From Alphaproteobacteria bacterium (lineage in GTDB: Bacteria > Pseudomonadota > Alphaproteobacteria > Caulobacterales > Parvularculaceae), in assembly GCA_030426465.1 (NCBI GenBank), contig JAUHYK010000028.1:1-46589 (forward strand): a DNA stretch of 46,589 nucleotides, written 5' to 3'. Of this stretch, positions 7,741 to 17,002 are shown in pieces. How positions within the stretch are numbered: the first letter of the stretch is position 1; the number at the start of each line of letters is the position of its first letter. The notes under the pieces are model-generated. The model saw only the letters and a list, made by a program, of their open reading frames with translations, ran no database searches and was not told the origin of the DNA. A program made the position numbers and the translations under genes.

Positions 7741-8223
7741 CTAACGCGGTGCGATGTGACAGGCGCCGCCGCCGTTTTTCTCGAAATATTGCTGGTGATA
7801 TTCTTCCGCTTTCCACCAGGGGCCGAGCGGCTCGACCTTAGTGGCGATAGGGCGTGGGTGACGGCCGGATGCGTCTTCAGCGGCGAGGGACGAGAGCGCC
7901 GCCTCACGCTGGGCGTCGTTAAGAGTGAATATCGCGGTGCGATATTGATCGCCCACATCCGGGCCCTGGCGGTTTACCTGAGTGGGGTCATGGCTCGCCC
8001 AGAAAATCTCAAGAAGCTTTTCATAAGAGACGGTCGCCGGGTCGAACTCGACCTTTACGGCTTCCGCATGTCCCGTCGTCTTGGCGCAGACCTCGCGATA
8101 GGTGGGGTTATCCTTTTGCCCGCCCGTATAGCCGACTTCTGTGGCGCTAACGCCTTCCGTGTCGCGAAAGACCTGTTCAACGCCCCAAAAGCAGCCGGCG
8201 GCGAATACAGCAGTCTCAGTCAT
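7741..8223 (-). CDS. msrA: Peptide methionine-S-sulfoxide reductase
   Basis: A 160-residue MsrA that reduces the S-form of methionine sulfoxide in proteins and free methionine. The catalytic motif GCFWG sits at residues 10-14 with the nucleophilic Cys11. Also visible are VGYTGG, the substrate-contacting [12 protein letters not shown], the [25 protein letters not shown] block and a final [11 protein letters not shown]. No MsrB domain is fused, and the C-terminus has one Cys (GGACHIAPR) that may serve as the resolving residue. The start at 8223 follows GGAG. It probably acts in the cytoplasm, since no signal peptide is seen. Confidence 0.96.
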   Translation of the reverse strand: MTETAVFAAGCFWGVEQVFRDTEGVSATEVGYTGGQKDNPTYREVCAKTTGHAEAVKVEFDPATVSYEKLLEIFWASHDPTQVNRQGPDVGDQYRTAIFTLNDAQREAALSSLAAEDASGRHPRPIATKVEPLGPWWKAEEYHQQYFEKNGGGACHIAPR

Positions 8224-8367
8224 ACAAAGTCTCCAGCCTGTTTCGACTGATCATAAAGGGCCGAACCGGCGGGCCCGCAAGTCCTCATCACAGCTTTGTG
8301 GCCCTGACCGGTCGCTCAAGCCGTTTAGCGGCGAGTTTAACTGAAGGAAGCCCGCTCATGGGCCCGG

Positions 8368-8706
8368 TTAGGCTTGTTTCCCGGTGGAGACGGCGCGCGC
8401 GATCCAGTCGAGGAAATTGACGCTGGAGCCTTCTGTAGCGACCGGCAGGGCGGCGACGCACGGCTCCCCATAGGGATGGAGTGCGAGAATCCGGTCGCGT
8501 GCGGTGTTGGCGGCGGCTGTGGTGGTTTTGACGATCAGCGGGGTTTCAAGCCCGATCTCCACCTTGCCTTCCCATTCATAGACCGAGCGCATTTCGGCGT
8601 GAATATTGACGCAGGCCGCAAGCTTTTCCTCAACGAGGGCGCGGGCGATCCGCGCTGCGGTCTCTGCATTCGGCGCGGTGACGTAAAGAAAAACGATCCC
8701 GGACAT
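8368..8706 (-). CDS. cutA: Divalent-cation tolerance protein CutA
   Basis: A 112-residue CutA1-type protein, a small trimer with a ferredoxin-like fold. Family marks include the N-terminal IVFLYVTAPNAETAARIARALVEE region, LAACVNIHAEMRSVYEWEGKVE and LHPYGEPCVAALPV. The start is placed at 8706 because GGGAGGA lies seven bases before it; an upstream ATG at 8721 overlaps that ribosome site. CutA is linked by name to copper tolerance in E. coli, but its biochemical role is not settled. It is divergent from queC, with 88 bp between the starts. Confidence 0.93.
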   Translation of the reverse strand: MSGIVFLYVTAPNAETAARIARALVEEKLAACVNIHAEMRSVYEWEGKVEIGLETPLIVKTTTAAANTARDRILALHPYGEPCVAALPVATEGSSVNFLDWIARAVSTGKQA

Positions 8707-8794
8707 AATCAGTCCTCCCATTGCGGCTTTGGCGGCTCCAGCCTAAACACCGGTCAGCAATATGGAGCGCGCCGTGTTTGCGCGCCAGGATAGC

Positions 8795-9511
8795 ATGCGC
8801 ACGCTTGATCATACCCGCGCCCTCGTCTTGTTTTCCGGTGGGCAGGATTCGTCGATTGCCCTCGCCTGGGCGCTCGACCGCTACAAGCATGTGGAAACGG
8901 TCGGTTTCATTTATGGACAGCGCCACTCCGTTGAGCTTGGCGCGAGATTGACCGTGCGAAAGGCCATCGCCGACGCATTCCCTCGCTGGGCGGGCAGGCT
9001 AGGCGGAGACACGCTTGTTGATTCGCGCGGCCTGAATGATCTTGGCGAGACCGCCATGACCCATGAGACCGAAATCGTCCTCGGCAATGATGGGCTGCCC
9101 AGCACTTTTGTGCCGGGCCGAAATCTCGTCTTTCTGGCGCTGGCGGGCGGGCTCGCCTATCGGCGCAATCTCGGCATCCTTGTCGCGGGCATGTGTGAGG
9201 CGGATTATTCAGGCTACCCTGATTGCCGCTCAAGCGCGCTCGCCGCGCAACTTGACGCCTTGAAGCTGGGTATGGACGCAAATTTCGGGCTTGAAACGCC
9301 GCTGATGCATATCGACAAAGCCGAAAGCTGGCGCCTTGCGGAACGGCTTGGCGGCGATACGCTGGTCGATATTGTCAATGAGCACAGCCACACCTGTTAT
9401 CGTGGCGTGCGCGCCAGGCGTCACGACTGGGGCTATGGGTGCGGCCAATGTCCTGCGTGTGAATTGCGCGCCAGGGGCTGGGCTGGTTATCACGGCGACG
9501 AGATCAATTGA
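8795..9511 (+). CDS. queC: 7-cyano-7-deazaguanine synthase
   Basis: A 238-residue QueC that makes preQ0 from 7-carboxy-7-deazaguanine and ammonia using ATP, in queuosine biosynthesis. The PP-loop SGGQDS is at residues 14-19. [15 protein letters not shown] and the SGYPDCR segment are family hallmarks. The C-terminal zinc site is complete, with Cys in SHTCYRG and three more in [10 protein letters not shown] chose the ATG at 8795, preceded by AGGA, because the product then begins just before the PP-loop as in other QueC proteins; a start at 8762 would add eleven residues. The gene ends in TTGA, where the next gene's TTG start overlaps its TGA stop. No other queuosine genes are in the window. Confidence 0.93.
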   Translation: MRTLDHTRALVLFSGGQDSSIALAWALDRYKHVETVGFIYGQRHSVELGARLTVRKAIADAFPRWAGRLGGDTLVDSRGLNDLGETAMTHETEIVLGNDGLPSTFVPGRNLVFLALAGGLAYRRNLGILVAGMCEADYSGYPDCRSSALAAQLDALKLGMDANFGLETPLMHIDKAESWRLAERLGGDTLVDIVNEHSHTCYRGVRARRHDWGYGCGQCPACELRARGWAGYHGDEIN

Positions 9512-10686
9512 CCGCTGTTTCTCACAAAAACGCCGGGCCGCTATATGCGTTTTACTATGGCGGTCAATTCGTTCTGCTCGGCTTTCAATTGCCGTTCTTT
9601 GCGGGCTGGCTCACGCTGAAAGGGTTTAATCCCGCCGAAATCGGATGGATCACGGGCGCTTCGTTGATTGCACGCCTTTTGTTCGGGCCTTTTGTCGCCT
9701 ATTGGGCCGATCATCAAAGCGATGAACGCCGCTCCTTGCGCGTCGTGACATTTTTCTTCGCGCTCAGCGCAGCGGTGTTGATCTTCGCGCCAGGAAAATT
9801 GTTGATCGGAGCTGCGGCGGCTTTGATGATGTGGTGCTTTGGCCTTCTGGTGCCGCTGACTGATACAGCGGTGTTGCGCGCAGATCGGAATGGCTGGCTT
9901 CACTACGGACAGACGCGCGCGGCGGGCTCGGTCTTTTTTCTCGCGACCAATGTGCTCGGCGGCGCCTTGCTGACGGCGGCCGGCGTTATCTCCGTTGCGC
10001 CGGCGATGGCGATGGCGGCGGGGTTCGCGTTCGCGATGACCTTTATATTGCCGGCGGGCGCCGGTGGGCGGGGCGGCGCCAAGCCCGTTTCCTGGCGGGA
10101 GGCGCCGAAACTTGTATCCAATCCGGCCTTCCTGATCGTGCTCGCCTCCGCCGGGCTGATACAGGGCGCCCATGCTGTTTACTACGCCTTTTCATTTTTG
10201 CGCTGGGAGCAGCTTGGCTATTCAACGCTGATCATTGGCTGTCTGTGGGCGACGGGCGTTCTCGCGGAAATCTTTTTGCTGGCGCGTGCGCGCGGGCTCG
10301 CCAAACGTTTCGGTCCTGCGACATTGCTGGCCGTCGGGGGAGCGGCGGCGGCGTTGCGCTGGACGGTGATTGCGCTGGAGCCGCCTCTGGCGATCCTTTT
10401 CGTTGTGCAGCTTCTCCACGCGTTGACCTTCGCGAGCGCCTATCTCGGCGCCATTGAGTTTCTCGACCGCGCCGCGCCGCTGCGTCTCGTCAATACAGGC
10501 ATGACCATCATGTCGACGACAGGCGTTGGCGCCGTCACCGGCGTCGCCACTGTTGTCGCCGGTTATGTCTGGGACGGCGCGGGGCCGGCGGCGGCGTATT
10601 TCCTCATGGCGGTCATGGGCGCGCTTGCCTTTTTCCTCGCGCTATTTCTGCGACGCGTGTGGCATGGCGGAAAGCTGTTCGAGTGA
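9508..10686 (+). CDS. MFS transporter (MFS_1-like / nucleoside-H+ symporter-like)
   Basis: A 392-residue membrane protein with about twelve hydrophobic spans. The N-terminus [20 protein letters not shown] followed by [12 protein letters not shown] and [10 protein letters not shown] resembles the MFS_1-like group, which includes the phenylpropionate permease HcaT and sugar or nucleoside importers. The substrate is not evident. The TTG start at 9508 overlaps the queC stop, so the two are translationally coupled. The link to queC suggests, as inference only, transport of a nucleobase-like compound such as a queuosine precursor. Confidence 0.85.
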   Translation: MTAVSHKNAGPLYAFYYGGQFVLLGFQLPFFAGWLTLKGFNPAEIGWITGASLIARLLFGPFVAYWADHQSDERRSLRVVTFFFALSAAVLIFAPGKLLIGAAAALMMWCFGLLVPLTDTAVLRADRNGWLHYGQTRAAGSVFFLATNVLGGALLTAAGVISVAPAMAMAAGFAFAMTFILPAGAGGRGGAKPVSWREAPKLVSNPAFLIVLASAGLIQGAHAVYYAFSFLRWEQLGYSTLIIGCLWATGVLAEIFLLARARGLAKRFGPATLLAVGGAAAALRWTVIALEPPLAILFVVQLLHALTFASAYLGAIEFLDRAAPLRLVNTGMTIMSTTGVGAVTGVATVVAGYVWDGAGPAAAYFLMAVMGALAFFLALFLRRVWHGGKLFE

Positions 10687-10906
10687 AAACGCCGCGGCTA
10701 TGGTGATAGCTGTCTGGTGCGCATATTTGTCCATTTGAGTGTTTGAGGCGTCTTATTAACATGAGGCGTTTTTGCGGCCAGCGGGAGCGTCGTCCGACGC
10801 CTCGTGCCGACCGCATCACCGCACAAAGGTCAGGCAGCGGGAAAGTCAGTGGGGAATAATCTGTCCGGCAGTCGCTAAAAACGGACAAACGCATAGGAGC
10901 AAATCC

Positions 10907-13333
10907 ATGATCGCATGTCTCTCGTCTTATGGACGACGGCTTAGTATTGTCTGCGCCAGCGCCAGCCTGCTCGGGCTGTCGAGCGCCGCAACAGCCCAGG
11001 GACCGGTCATCATACAGCCGGGCGCCCCGGGGCAAGCCGCCCGTGAATTGAGCGCCGACGAAGCCGTGAAGATCGCTGACACCAGCTACTCGGCGGACGA
11101 CGTCAAATTCATGCAGGACATGATCCCGCATCATAATCAGGCCGTGGAAATGGCCGAACTCGTCAAGGACCGCACCAACCGCAAGGAGCTGATCGATGCT
11201 GCGGGGCGCATCAACGCCTCTCAGGCTGATGAAATCGCTTTCATGCAGGGCTGGCTGCGCGATCGCGGGGAGATGGCGCCTGATCCGAAGGCGCACAGCA
11301 TGCATATGTCCCACAAGATGATGGGCATGGCGACGCCGGAACAGATGAAAGCCCTCGCCGCTGCGACGGGGACCGAATTCGACAAAATGTTCCTGGCGCT
11401 GATGATTACGCATCATGAAGGCGCCGTGAAAATGGTTGATCATCTTCTGTTGCAGCCGGGCTCCGCTTATGACCCGGTGCTTTTTGACTTTATCAATGAG
11501 GTCAAAAACGGACAGACAACCGAGATCGAGCGCATGAACGCGCTGCTCGCGGGCCTGTCCGCCGATGCGCGCGTCGGATTAAAGCCTGGCTATGATGATG
11601 CTGGTGAGGCGATCAAGAACATGGAGCTTGTCGTTGCGCTGCCAAAGCCGCCCGGCTTTGTGGATCCAGAAAACCCTATCGGGTTGCCGCCAGTGCTGCC
11701 CGCGAAAGCCGACGAAGACGAGGAGGCGCAGGACAAGAGCGAACAGGACAATGACGACACTGAATGGGGCGAGCGTTCGCCGCTATTAAGCTTCTCCAAT
11801 ACGGATATGGCGTTTGCCGGTGATGTGCTCGTCGCGGGGAATTATCACGGCTTCAATATCTACAAGCTACAGCCAGATGGCGCCCCGGAGCTCTTCAGTT
11901 CAATCGTATGCCCGGGCGGACAGGGCGATGTTTCCATTGTCGGGGATCTTCTGATCATGTCGGTGGAGCAGACGCGCGGGCGTGTTGATTGCGGATTACA
12001 GGGCGTCGCCGATGATGTTAGCGCGGAGCGCTTCCGTGGGTTGCGCATCTTCGACATCAGCGATCTCGCCCGTCCCGTACAGGTCGGACAGGTTCAGACT
12101 TGCCGCGGATCGCACACCCATTCGGTTGTGTCGCGTCCCACCGGCAAGGGCGGCAAGATCATTGTTTATAATTCCGGGACGTCTTCCGTGCGTAATGAAA
12201 AAGAGCTTCCCGGCTGCATCGGCGCCATTCCGGGCGACAACCGCACGGCGCTGTTTCGCATCGATGTGATCGAAATTCCCGTGGATGATCCGTCCAAGGC
12301 GCGCATCATCGACAGTCCCGCCGTCTTCGCCGATCCGAAAACCGGGCAGCTTGCCGGTCTATGGCAGGGGGGCGATCATGGCGACGACACACAAACCACC
12401 AGTCAGACCAATCAGTGTCACGACATCACGGTGTTTCCGTCGCACAATATTGCCGCGGGCGCATGTTCCGGCAACGGGATCATTTTTGACATCAGCAATC
12501 CTCTGAAGCCGAAGCGCATTGACGCCGTCCTGGATAAAGGCTTCGCCTATTGGCACTCGGCGACATTCAACAATGACGGCACGAAAGTGCTGTTCACCGA
12601 TGAATGGGGCGGGGGCTCCCGGCCGCGCTGCCGCGCCGCTGATCCCAGAGACTGGGGCGCCGATGCGATTTATGACATCGAGAACGGCAAGCTGAAATTT
12701 CAGAGCTATTACAAACTGCCTGCGCCGCAAGCGGATCAGGAAAACTGCGTCGCCCATAACGGCTCTGTGGTTCCCGTGCCGGGCCGCGATATATTCGTAC
12801 AGGCCTGGTATCAGGGCGGTGTTTCGGTGATGGATTTCACCGACTCCGCAAACCCGGTTGAGATCGCCTATTTTGATCGCGGGCCGCTTCACGAAAAGAA
12901 ACTGGTGCTGGGCGGTTACTGGTCGACTTACTGGTATCGCGGCAAGATTTACGGCACTGAAATCGCCCGCGGTCTCGACGTGCTGGCGTTGACGCCGAGT
13001 GAGTTCCTGACGGAGAACGAGATTGCTGCGGCCGCGCTCGCCGATCAGGGCGAGGTGTTCAACCCGCAGGATCAGTACCCCGTGACCTGGCCGGCGGAAC
13101 CCGTTGTCGCCCGCGCCTATATGGACCAGCTTGCGCGCGAGGACGCGCTCTCTGCAGCGTCGATGACGGACCTCAAAGAAGCGCTCGATAAAGCCGATGC
13201 CGCACTTGAAACGGGCGGGTCCGACAGAGCCGTCGCGTCGAAGCTGAAATCACTGGCGGGCAAACTTGGCGGCGGCAAGCGTCAGGCGGCGCTGAGTGAA
13301 ACCCTGAACGGGATCGCCGCGCGGTTGCGGTAA
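10907..13333 (+). CDS. Secreted DUF305 - LVIVD-repeat protein
   Basis: An 808-residue exported protein. The signal peptide occupies about residues 1-31 (cleavage near SSAATAQ). Next comes a DUF305 domain (about 50-230), a ferritin-like helical domain with two matching helices, FMQDMIPHHNQAVEMAEL and ALMITHHEGAVKMVDHLL, plus a Met/His-rich link HSMHMSHKMMGM that could bind copper or another metal. An acidic spacer (DEDEEAQDKSEQDNDD) leads into a long beta-propeller-like region (about 320-730) with LVIVD-type repeats such as LRIFDISDLARPV, GIIFDISNPLKPK and VSVMDFTDSANPV. The C-terminal 80 residues are helical. The start at 10907 has AGGAG at proper spacing. It stands alone and ends at a strong terminator shared with the next gene. 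Function is unknown. Confidence 0.87.
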   Translation: MIACLSSYGRRLSIVCASASLLGLSSAATAQGPVIIQPGAPGQAARELSADEAVKIADTSYSADDVKFMQDMIPHHNQAVEMAELVKDRTNRKELIDAAGRINASQADEIAFMQGWLRDRGEMAPDPKAHSMHMSHKMMGMATPEQMKALAAATGTEFDKMFLALMITHHEGAVKMVDHLLLQPGSAYDPVLFDFINEVKNGQTTEIERMNALLAGLSADARVGLKPGYDDAGEAIKNMELVVALPKPPGFVDPENPIGLPPVLPAKADEDEEAQDKSEQDNDDTEWGERSPLLSFSNTDMAFAGDVLVAGNYHGFNIYKLQPDGAPELFSSIVCPGGQGDVSIVGDLLIMSVEQTRGRVDCGLQGVADDVSAERFRGLRIFDISDLARPVQVGQVQTCRGSHTHSVVSRPTGKGGKIIVYNSGTSSVRNEKELPGCIGAIPGDNRTALFRIDVIEIPVDDPSKARIIDSPAVFADPKTGQLAGLWQGGDHGDDTQTTSQTNQCHDITVFPSHNIAAGACSGNGIIFDISNPLKPKRIDAVLDKGFAYWHSATFNNDGTKVLFTDEWGGGSRPRCRAADPRDWGADAIYDIENGKLKFQSYYKLPAPQADQENCVAHNGSVVPVPGRDIFVQAWYQGGVSVMDFTDSANPVEIAYFDRGPLHEKKLVLGGYWSTYWYRGKIYGTEIARGLDVLALTPSEFLTENEIAAAALADQGEVFNPQDQYPVTWPAEPVVARAYMDQLAREDALSAASMTDLKEALDKADAALETGGSDRAVASKLKSLAGKLGGGKRQAALSETLNGIAARLR

Positions 13334-13353
13334 CGCGATACATTTGGTCATGC

Positions 13354-13390
13354 AAAAAGGGCGGCTGTGATTCCTCAGCCGCCCTTTTTT
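13354..13390. terminator. Bidirectional intrinsic terminator
   Basis: A hairpin with arms AAAAAGGGCGGCTG (13354-13367) and CAGCCGCCCTTTTT (13376 onward), loop of eight bases, flanked by an A-run on the left and a T-run on the right. It would form a rho-independent terminator on both strands, which fits its place between two convergent genes. Confidence 0.93.
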
Positions 13391-13431
13391 TGTGCATGAC
13401 TTGAAGAGCAATCTTGAATGGCGTTGAGAAT

Positions 13432-15702
13432 TCAAACTCCGGCGGTGTGCGCGCCGTCCCAGCCTTGGGGCACGCCTTTTTCCGAGTATTGCTTGATGCG
13501 CTCTTCATAGATGTCGAAGAGCGCGATCTTGGCGCCGGGGGAAGACTTCGCTTTTTCAAGGCTCGCGCGCGCCGCCGCCATGTCGCCTGAACGATAGGAA
13601 GCGAGCAATTGCCGGTGCGCATCGTCAAGGGCGCGGAACGCTTTCGACGATTTGATGAACGGATTGCCGATCAGCGCATAGAGGCTGACAGGCCGCGTCT
13701 CACCGCGCAGTTTCAGCTTGTCGAGCTCGAGAAAGGCGAAGTGATGATGTGTTTCTTTATAGACTTGCTCGTCACAGATCATCGCCGGCCCGTAAAACTC
13801 CGATTGATTGCGCAGGAACGCGGCGCGATCAACGGCGGGACCGACGGCGGAATAACGGTTATTGCGGCCATGGCCCATAGGGCCGACAAAGCAGGGGCCG
13901 GTTGCAATGCCGATCGCGAGATGGATCTGCAATCCGCGCGTGCGTGAGGATGCATCGAGGTCGGCGTTGACCTTATCCATGCTCTCAATAAGGCGCAGCG
14001 CTGCAGCGCAGCCCGCTTGTGCGTGATCGGCGCTTTCAAGCGGCGCATTGAAATAGGCGAACAGGCGTCCGCCCTCGGCCTGGTCCGCAGCGCCGCCGGC
14101 GTCGATGATGGTCTGGCGCAGATCGAGCGACGCCGCCGCCAAAAGCTTGGTGATGTCGTCGGGCAGGTTTTCCATGGTGCGCAAATCTTCGTCGGCGAAG
14201 CGCAATTCGCAGGCAAGCACCGTAATCTCCCGGCGCACGCCTTTTAACAGCTCGCTGCCGGCGTCTTCACGCAGACGCCTCATCGCCGGTTCGGGCAGCG
14301 TGTCATGGAACGAGCCGCGCAAATTGTCGTCGCGCAAGACACCGCCAATGGATTTGCCGCCCGCAACCGAGAACGCCCCGAGGAAGAGCGCCATGGCGGG
14401 CGGGATCGGATTGAGCAGGAGATCGCCAAATGCGAAGGCGCCATAGGCGCCAAGCATGAGGATGACCGAAACCAGCGCGGCGAAGCCCGCCGCCTGCCAG
14501 AACTGAAGCCGCTGCGCGGTCATGATCGCGGCTGCGCCAAACAGCATGACCGCGAGCGCTTCCACATAACCGGCCCAGCCCGGCCGGGTCGGCGCCTCGC
14601 CGGAGAGGATTTGCGCCGCGGCGAGCGCATGCGCGGCGGCGGGCGAGATCGATCCCCGGGCGGTGCGCACCGGCGCCCCAAGTTCCGTATCGAGACCAAT
14701 GAGCACGACCGTGTCTTTCAATTGCGGATTCGATCCGGCAATGGTCGCGGGGGCGCCGTTAAAACCGGAAAGCAGTCGCGAGGCGGAGGTCGTCGGCGCT
14801 GCAATACTTTTCGGCAGATAAAGCCGAAGCGATGTTGTCTCCGACACGGGTAGCTCGTGTTCGCCCAATTTCAGGCTGTGCACCGTGCGTCCTTGCGCGC
14901 TGGCGGCGGAGGCTTGAACGATTGCGGTCACGCTTGCATCGCCGTCGGCGAGCCGCGCGGCCTCAAGCGCGATTGACGGCGCCGGCTTGTTATCGAGGGA
15001 CCACAGAAGCGGTGTGCGACGCAATACGCCGTCGCTGTCCGGCGCCAGTGATGACACCGCCGGGCGCGCCGCTGCAGCGAGATCTGGATTGATGGCGTAG
15101 AAATAACGGGCTGCGGGTAGGGCGAGAAAATCCGCGCCGCCGGCGCTGAGCCATCCTGCATGCTGCGTGTCGGTGCGCTGAAACGCCGACGCCCGGTTCG
15201 GGTCTGACGGCGCGGTGAGGGACACGGCGACGGCGCCGTCTACATTTTTGAAGGCGTCGGCAAGGCGCTCATCCGTGCGGGGCAGGAGCGCAAGTTGTTG
15301 GGCGAACACCTCATCCCGGGCGCCTGAAAGCCAGAACTCGCCGATCGTTTCCGGCGATAGAGGGTCCGGCGCATCAACCGCCTCGGTCAGGACGACGCCT
15401 TTGGCCCCTGCGGCGTTCGCCGCCTCCACGAGCCCGGCCAGCACCGTGCGCGGCCATGGCCAGGGACCGACCGCATCGACGCTTTCGCGGTCGATGAGGA
15501 CCAGATGGAAGTTTTCCACAGCTTCGCCGTCAGCCGGGTCAAGCCGTTGAAAATAATCGAAAAGCCGCTCGCGCCAGCGGGCGTCAGGCGATTGGGCCCC
15601 GGCCAGCGTCCCGAGCGCGATCACGGCGAGCGCGCCGGTGACCATCAGGAGCGGCAGCGCGGTCAGCCACTGAAACGGCTTGGAAAACATACGTTTGGTC
15701 AA
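13432..15702 (-). CDS. CHASE2-domain protein with degenerate adenylate/guanylate cyclase domain
   Basis: A 756-residue membrane receptor. The N-terminal span (about 13-35) is followed by an extracytoplasmic CHASE2 sensor (about 40-365; note LVLIDRESVDAVGPWPWPR and VVLIGLDTE), then three closely spaced transmembrane segments (about 378-446), then a class III nucleotide cyclase-like domain (about 490-665) and a helical tail. By eye alignment the catalytic residues appear altered: the first metal Asp is Glu499 (CELRFAD), the second metal Asp falls on Gly (EGGRLFAYFNAP, 543-554), and the usual G-D-x-V-N-x-A-A-R is GPAVDRAAF (621-629), replacing Asp, Asn and Arg. It may be a pseudo-cyclase or a nucleotide sensor. 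The gene is divergent from the Mla operon and convergent with the DUF305 gene. Confidence 0.87.
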   Translation of the reverse strand: MTKRMFSKPFQWLTALPLLMVTGALAVIALGTLAGAQSPDARWRERLFDYFQRLDPADGEAVENFHLVLIDRESVDAVGPWPWPRTVLAGLVEAANAAGAKGVVLTEAVDAPDPLSPETIGEFWLSGARDEVFAQQLALLPRTDERLADAFKNVDGAVAVSLTAPSDPNRASAFQRTDTQHAGWLSAGGADFLALPAARYFYAINPDLAAAARPAVSSLAPDSDGVLRRTPLLWSLDNKPAPSIALEAARLADGDASVTAIVQASAASAQGRTVHSLKLGEHELPVSETTSLRLYLPKSIAAPTTSASRLLSGFNGAPATIAGSNPQLKDTVVLIGLDTELGAPVRTARGSISPAAAHALAAAQILSGEAPTRPGWAGYVEALAVMLFGAAAIMTAQRLQFWQAAGFAALVSVILMLGAYGAFAFGDLLLNPIPPAMALFLGAFSVAGGKSIGGVLRDDNLRGSFHDTLPEPAMRRLREDAGSELLKGVRREITVLACELRFADEDLRTMENLPDDITKLLAAASLDLRQTIIDAGGAADQAEGGRLFAYFNAPLESADHAQAGCAAALRLIESMDKVNADLDASSRTRGLQIHLAIGIATGPCFVGPMGHGRNNRYSAVGPAVDRAAFLRNQSEFYGPAMICDEQVYKETHHHFAFLELDKLKLRGETRPVSLYALIGNPFIKSSKAFRALDDAHRQLLASYRSGDMAAARASLEKAKSSPGAKIALFDIYEERIKQYSEKGVPQGWDGAHTAGV

Positions 15703-15865
15703 GAAAGACCCCTTCCACTCAACCCGAAATACGGCTTAGGCCTTGCGCCAGCGCTTGCAAGCCTTTCTTCAGGATGAATTTATTATCCTGCTTTAAACCA
15801 TAACACTGCAAGGGGCGGGCCTGTTTACGCTGATCGGCGACCAACCCCTTAAGGAAGCGTTAACC

Positions 15866-17002
15866 ATGGCGGATTCGGCGGCGCATTTCGACATAGATAT
15901 GTCGCGGGGAACTTTAAAACTGGTCCCGCGTGGCGACTGGCGTGCGCGTTTTCTGGGGGAGCTCGACGACGATCTGCGCGATTTCGCGGATGATTCGATT
16001 GGCCGCGACCTGGTGATCGACATGTCTCATGTGGATCGGCTTGATACGGTCGGGGCGATGATGCTGCAGCGGACGATGCATTGCTGCGCGGAGCGTGGTG
16101 ACGCCTCACAATTCACCGGCGCCAATGAGGCGCAAACCGCGCTGCTCGCCCAGGTCGAGGGGCATTTGCAGCCCTGTCATGTGGAGATGGCCCACGGCAA
16201 TCCATTTCTTGCGGTGGTAAACCGTCTCGGCAAGGGCGTCGCTGACGCTTACTACGCCGCGCTGGAAGTGATGAGCTTTGTCGGCCGCACCCTGTCGACG
16301 GCGGGGCGCGTTCTGGTCCAGCCACAAAAGATGCGCTGGACGTCCACAGTCTACCATATGGAGGAAGCCGGCCTGAACGCGATGCCGATTATCGGGCTCA
16401 TGTCGTTCCTGATTGGCGCCGTCGTCGCTTATATGGGCGCGAAAATCCTCAGCATGTTCAACGCCGATATTTTTACGGTGGAGCTTGTGGGCATATCGGT
16501 GCTGCGTGAGTTCGGGGTGTTGCTAAGCGCGATCCTGATCGCCGGCCGGTCCGGCAGTGCGTTTACGGCGCAAATCGGCTCCATGAAAATTCGTGAAGAG
16601 ATCGACGCCATGCGCGTGCTCGGCCTCGATCCCATGGAAGTGCTGGTGCTGCCGCGCGTCATCGCGCTGGTGATCATGCTGCCGATTCTCGCGCTAATTG
16701 CGGCGGTGCTGGGTGTTGTCGGCGGCGGTCTCGTGGCGGCGACGGCGATGGATATCTCTCCGGCGCTGTTTGTGTCGCGTTTTCAGGAAACCATCATCAT
16801 CAATCATTTCTGGGCTGGGCTTATCAAGGCGCCGTTCTTCGCGTTTGTGATTGCGATCATCGGATGCTTTCAGGGCATGGAAGTGGAAGGCAGCGCCGAG
16901 TCTCTCGGCCAGCGCACCACCCTTTCCGTGGTGCAGTCGCTATTCCTAGTCATCGTCATCGATGCGTTCTTCGCCATGTTCTATCTGGAGATCGATTTTT
17001 GA
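15866..17002 (+). CDS. mlaE: STAS-MlaE fusion, lipid transport permease
   Basis: A 378-residue permease of an Mla-type ABC system that moves phospholipids between the inner and outer membrane. Residues about 1-110 form a STAS-like domain (VIDMSHVDRLDTVGAMMLQR), the role carried by the separate MlaB protein in E. coli. Residues about 130-378 are the MlaE membrane domain with five or so spans. Family marks are FLIGAVVAYMGAK, LVGISVLREFGVLLSAILIAGRSGSAFTAQIGSMK and EEIDAMRVLGLDPMEVLVLPR. It is first in the operon mlaE-mlaF-mlaD-pqiC-like; its TGA stop overlaps the TTG start of the ATPase gene. Confidence 0.93.
   Translation: MADSAAHFDIDMSRGTLKLVPRGDWRARFLGELDDDLRDFADDSIGRDLVIDMSHVDRLDTVGAMMLQRTMHCCAERGDASQFTGANEAQTALLAQVEGHLQPCHVEMAHGNPFLAVVNRLGKGVADAYYAALEVMSFVGRTLSTAGRVLVQPQKMRWTSTVYHMEEAGLNAMPIIGLMSFLIGAVVAYMGAKILSMFNADIFTVELVGISVLREFGVLLSAILIAGRSGSAFTAQIGSMKIREEIDAMRVLGLDPMEVLVLPRVIALVIMLPILALIAAVLGVVGGGLVAATAMDISPALFVSRFQETIIINHFWAGLIKAPFFAFVIAIIGCFQGMEVEGSAESLGQRTTLSVVQSLFLVIVIDAFFAMFYLEIDF

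Noticed and set aside
10772-10906. Upstream ATG giving a 45-residue longer DUF305 protein
   Set aside because: The ATG at 10907 has AGGAG at correct spacing and is directly followed by a normal signal peptide.
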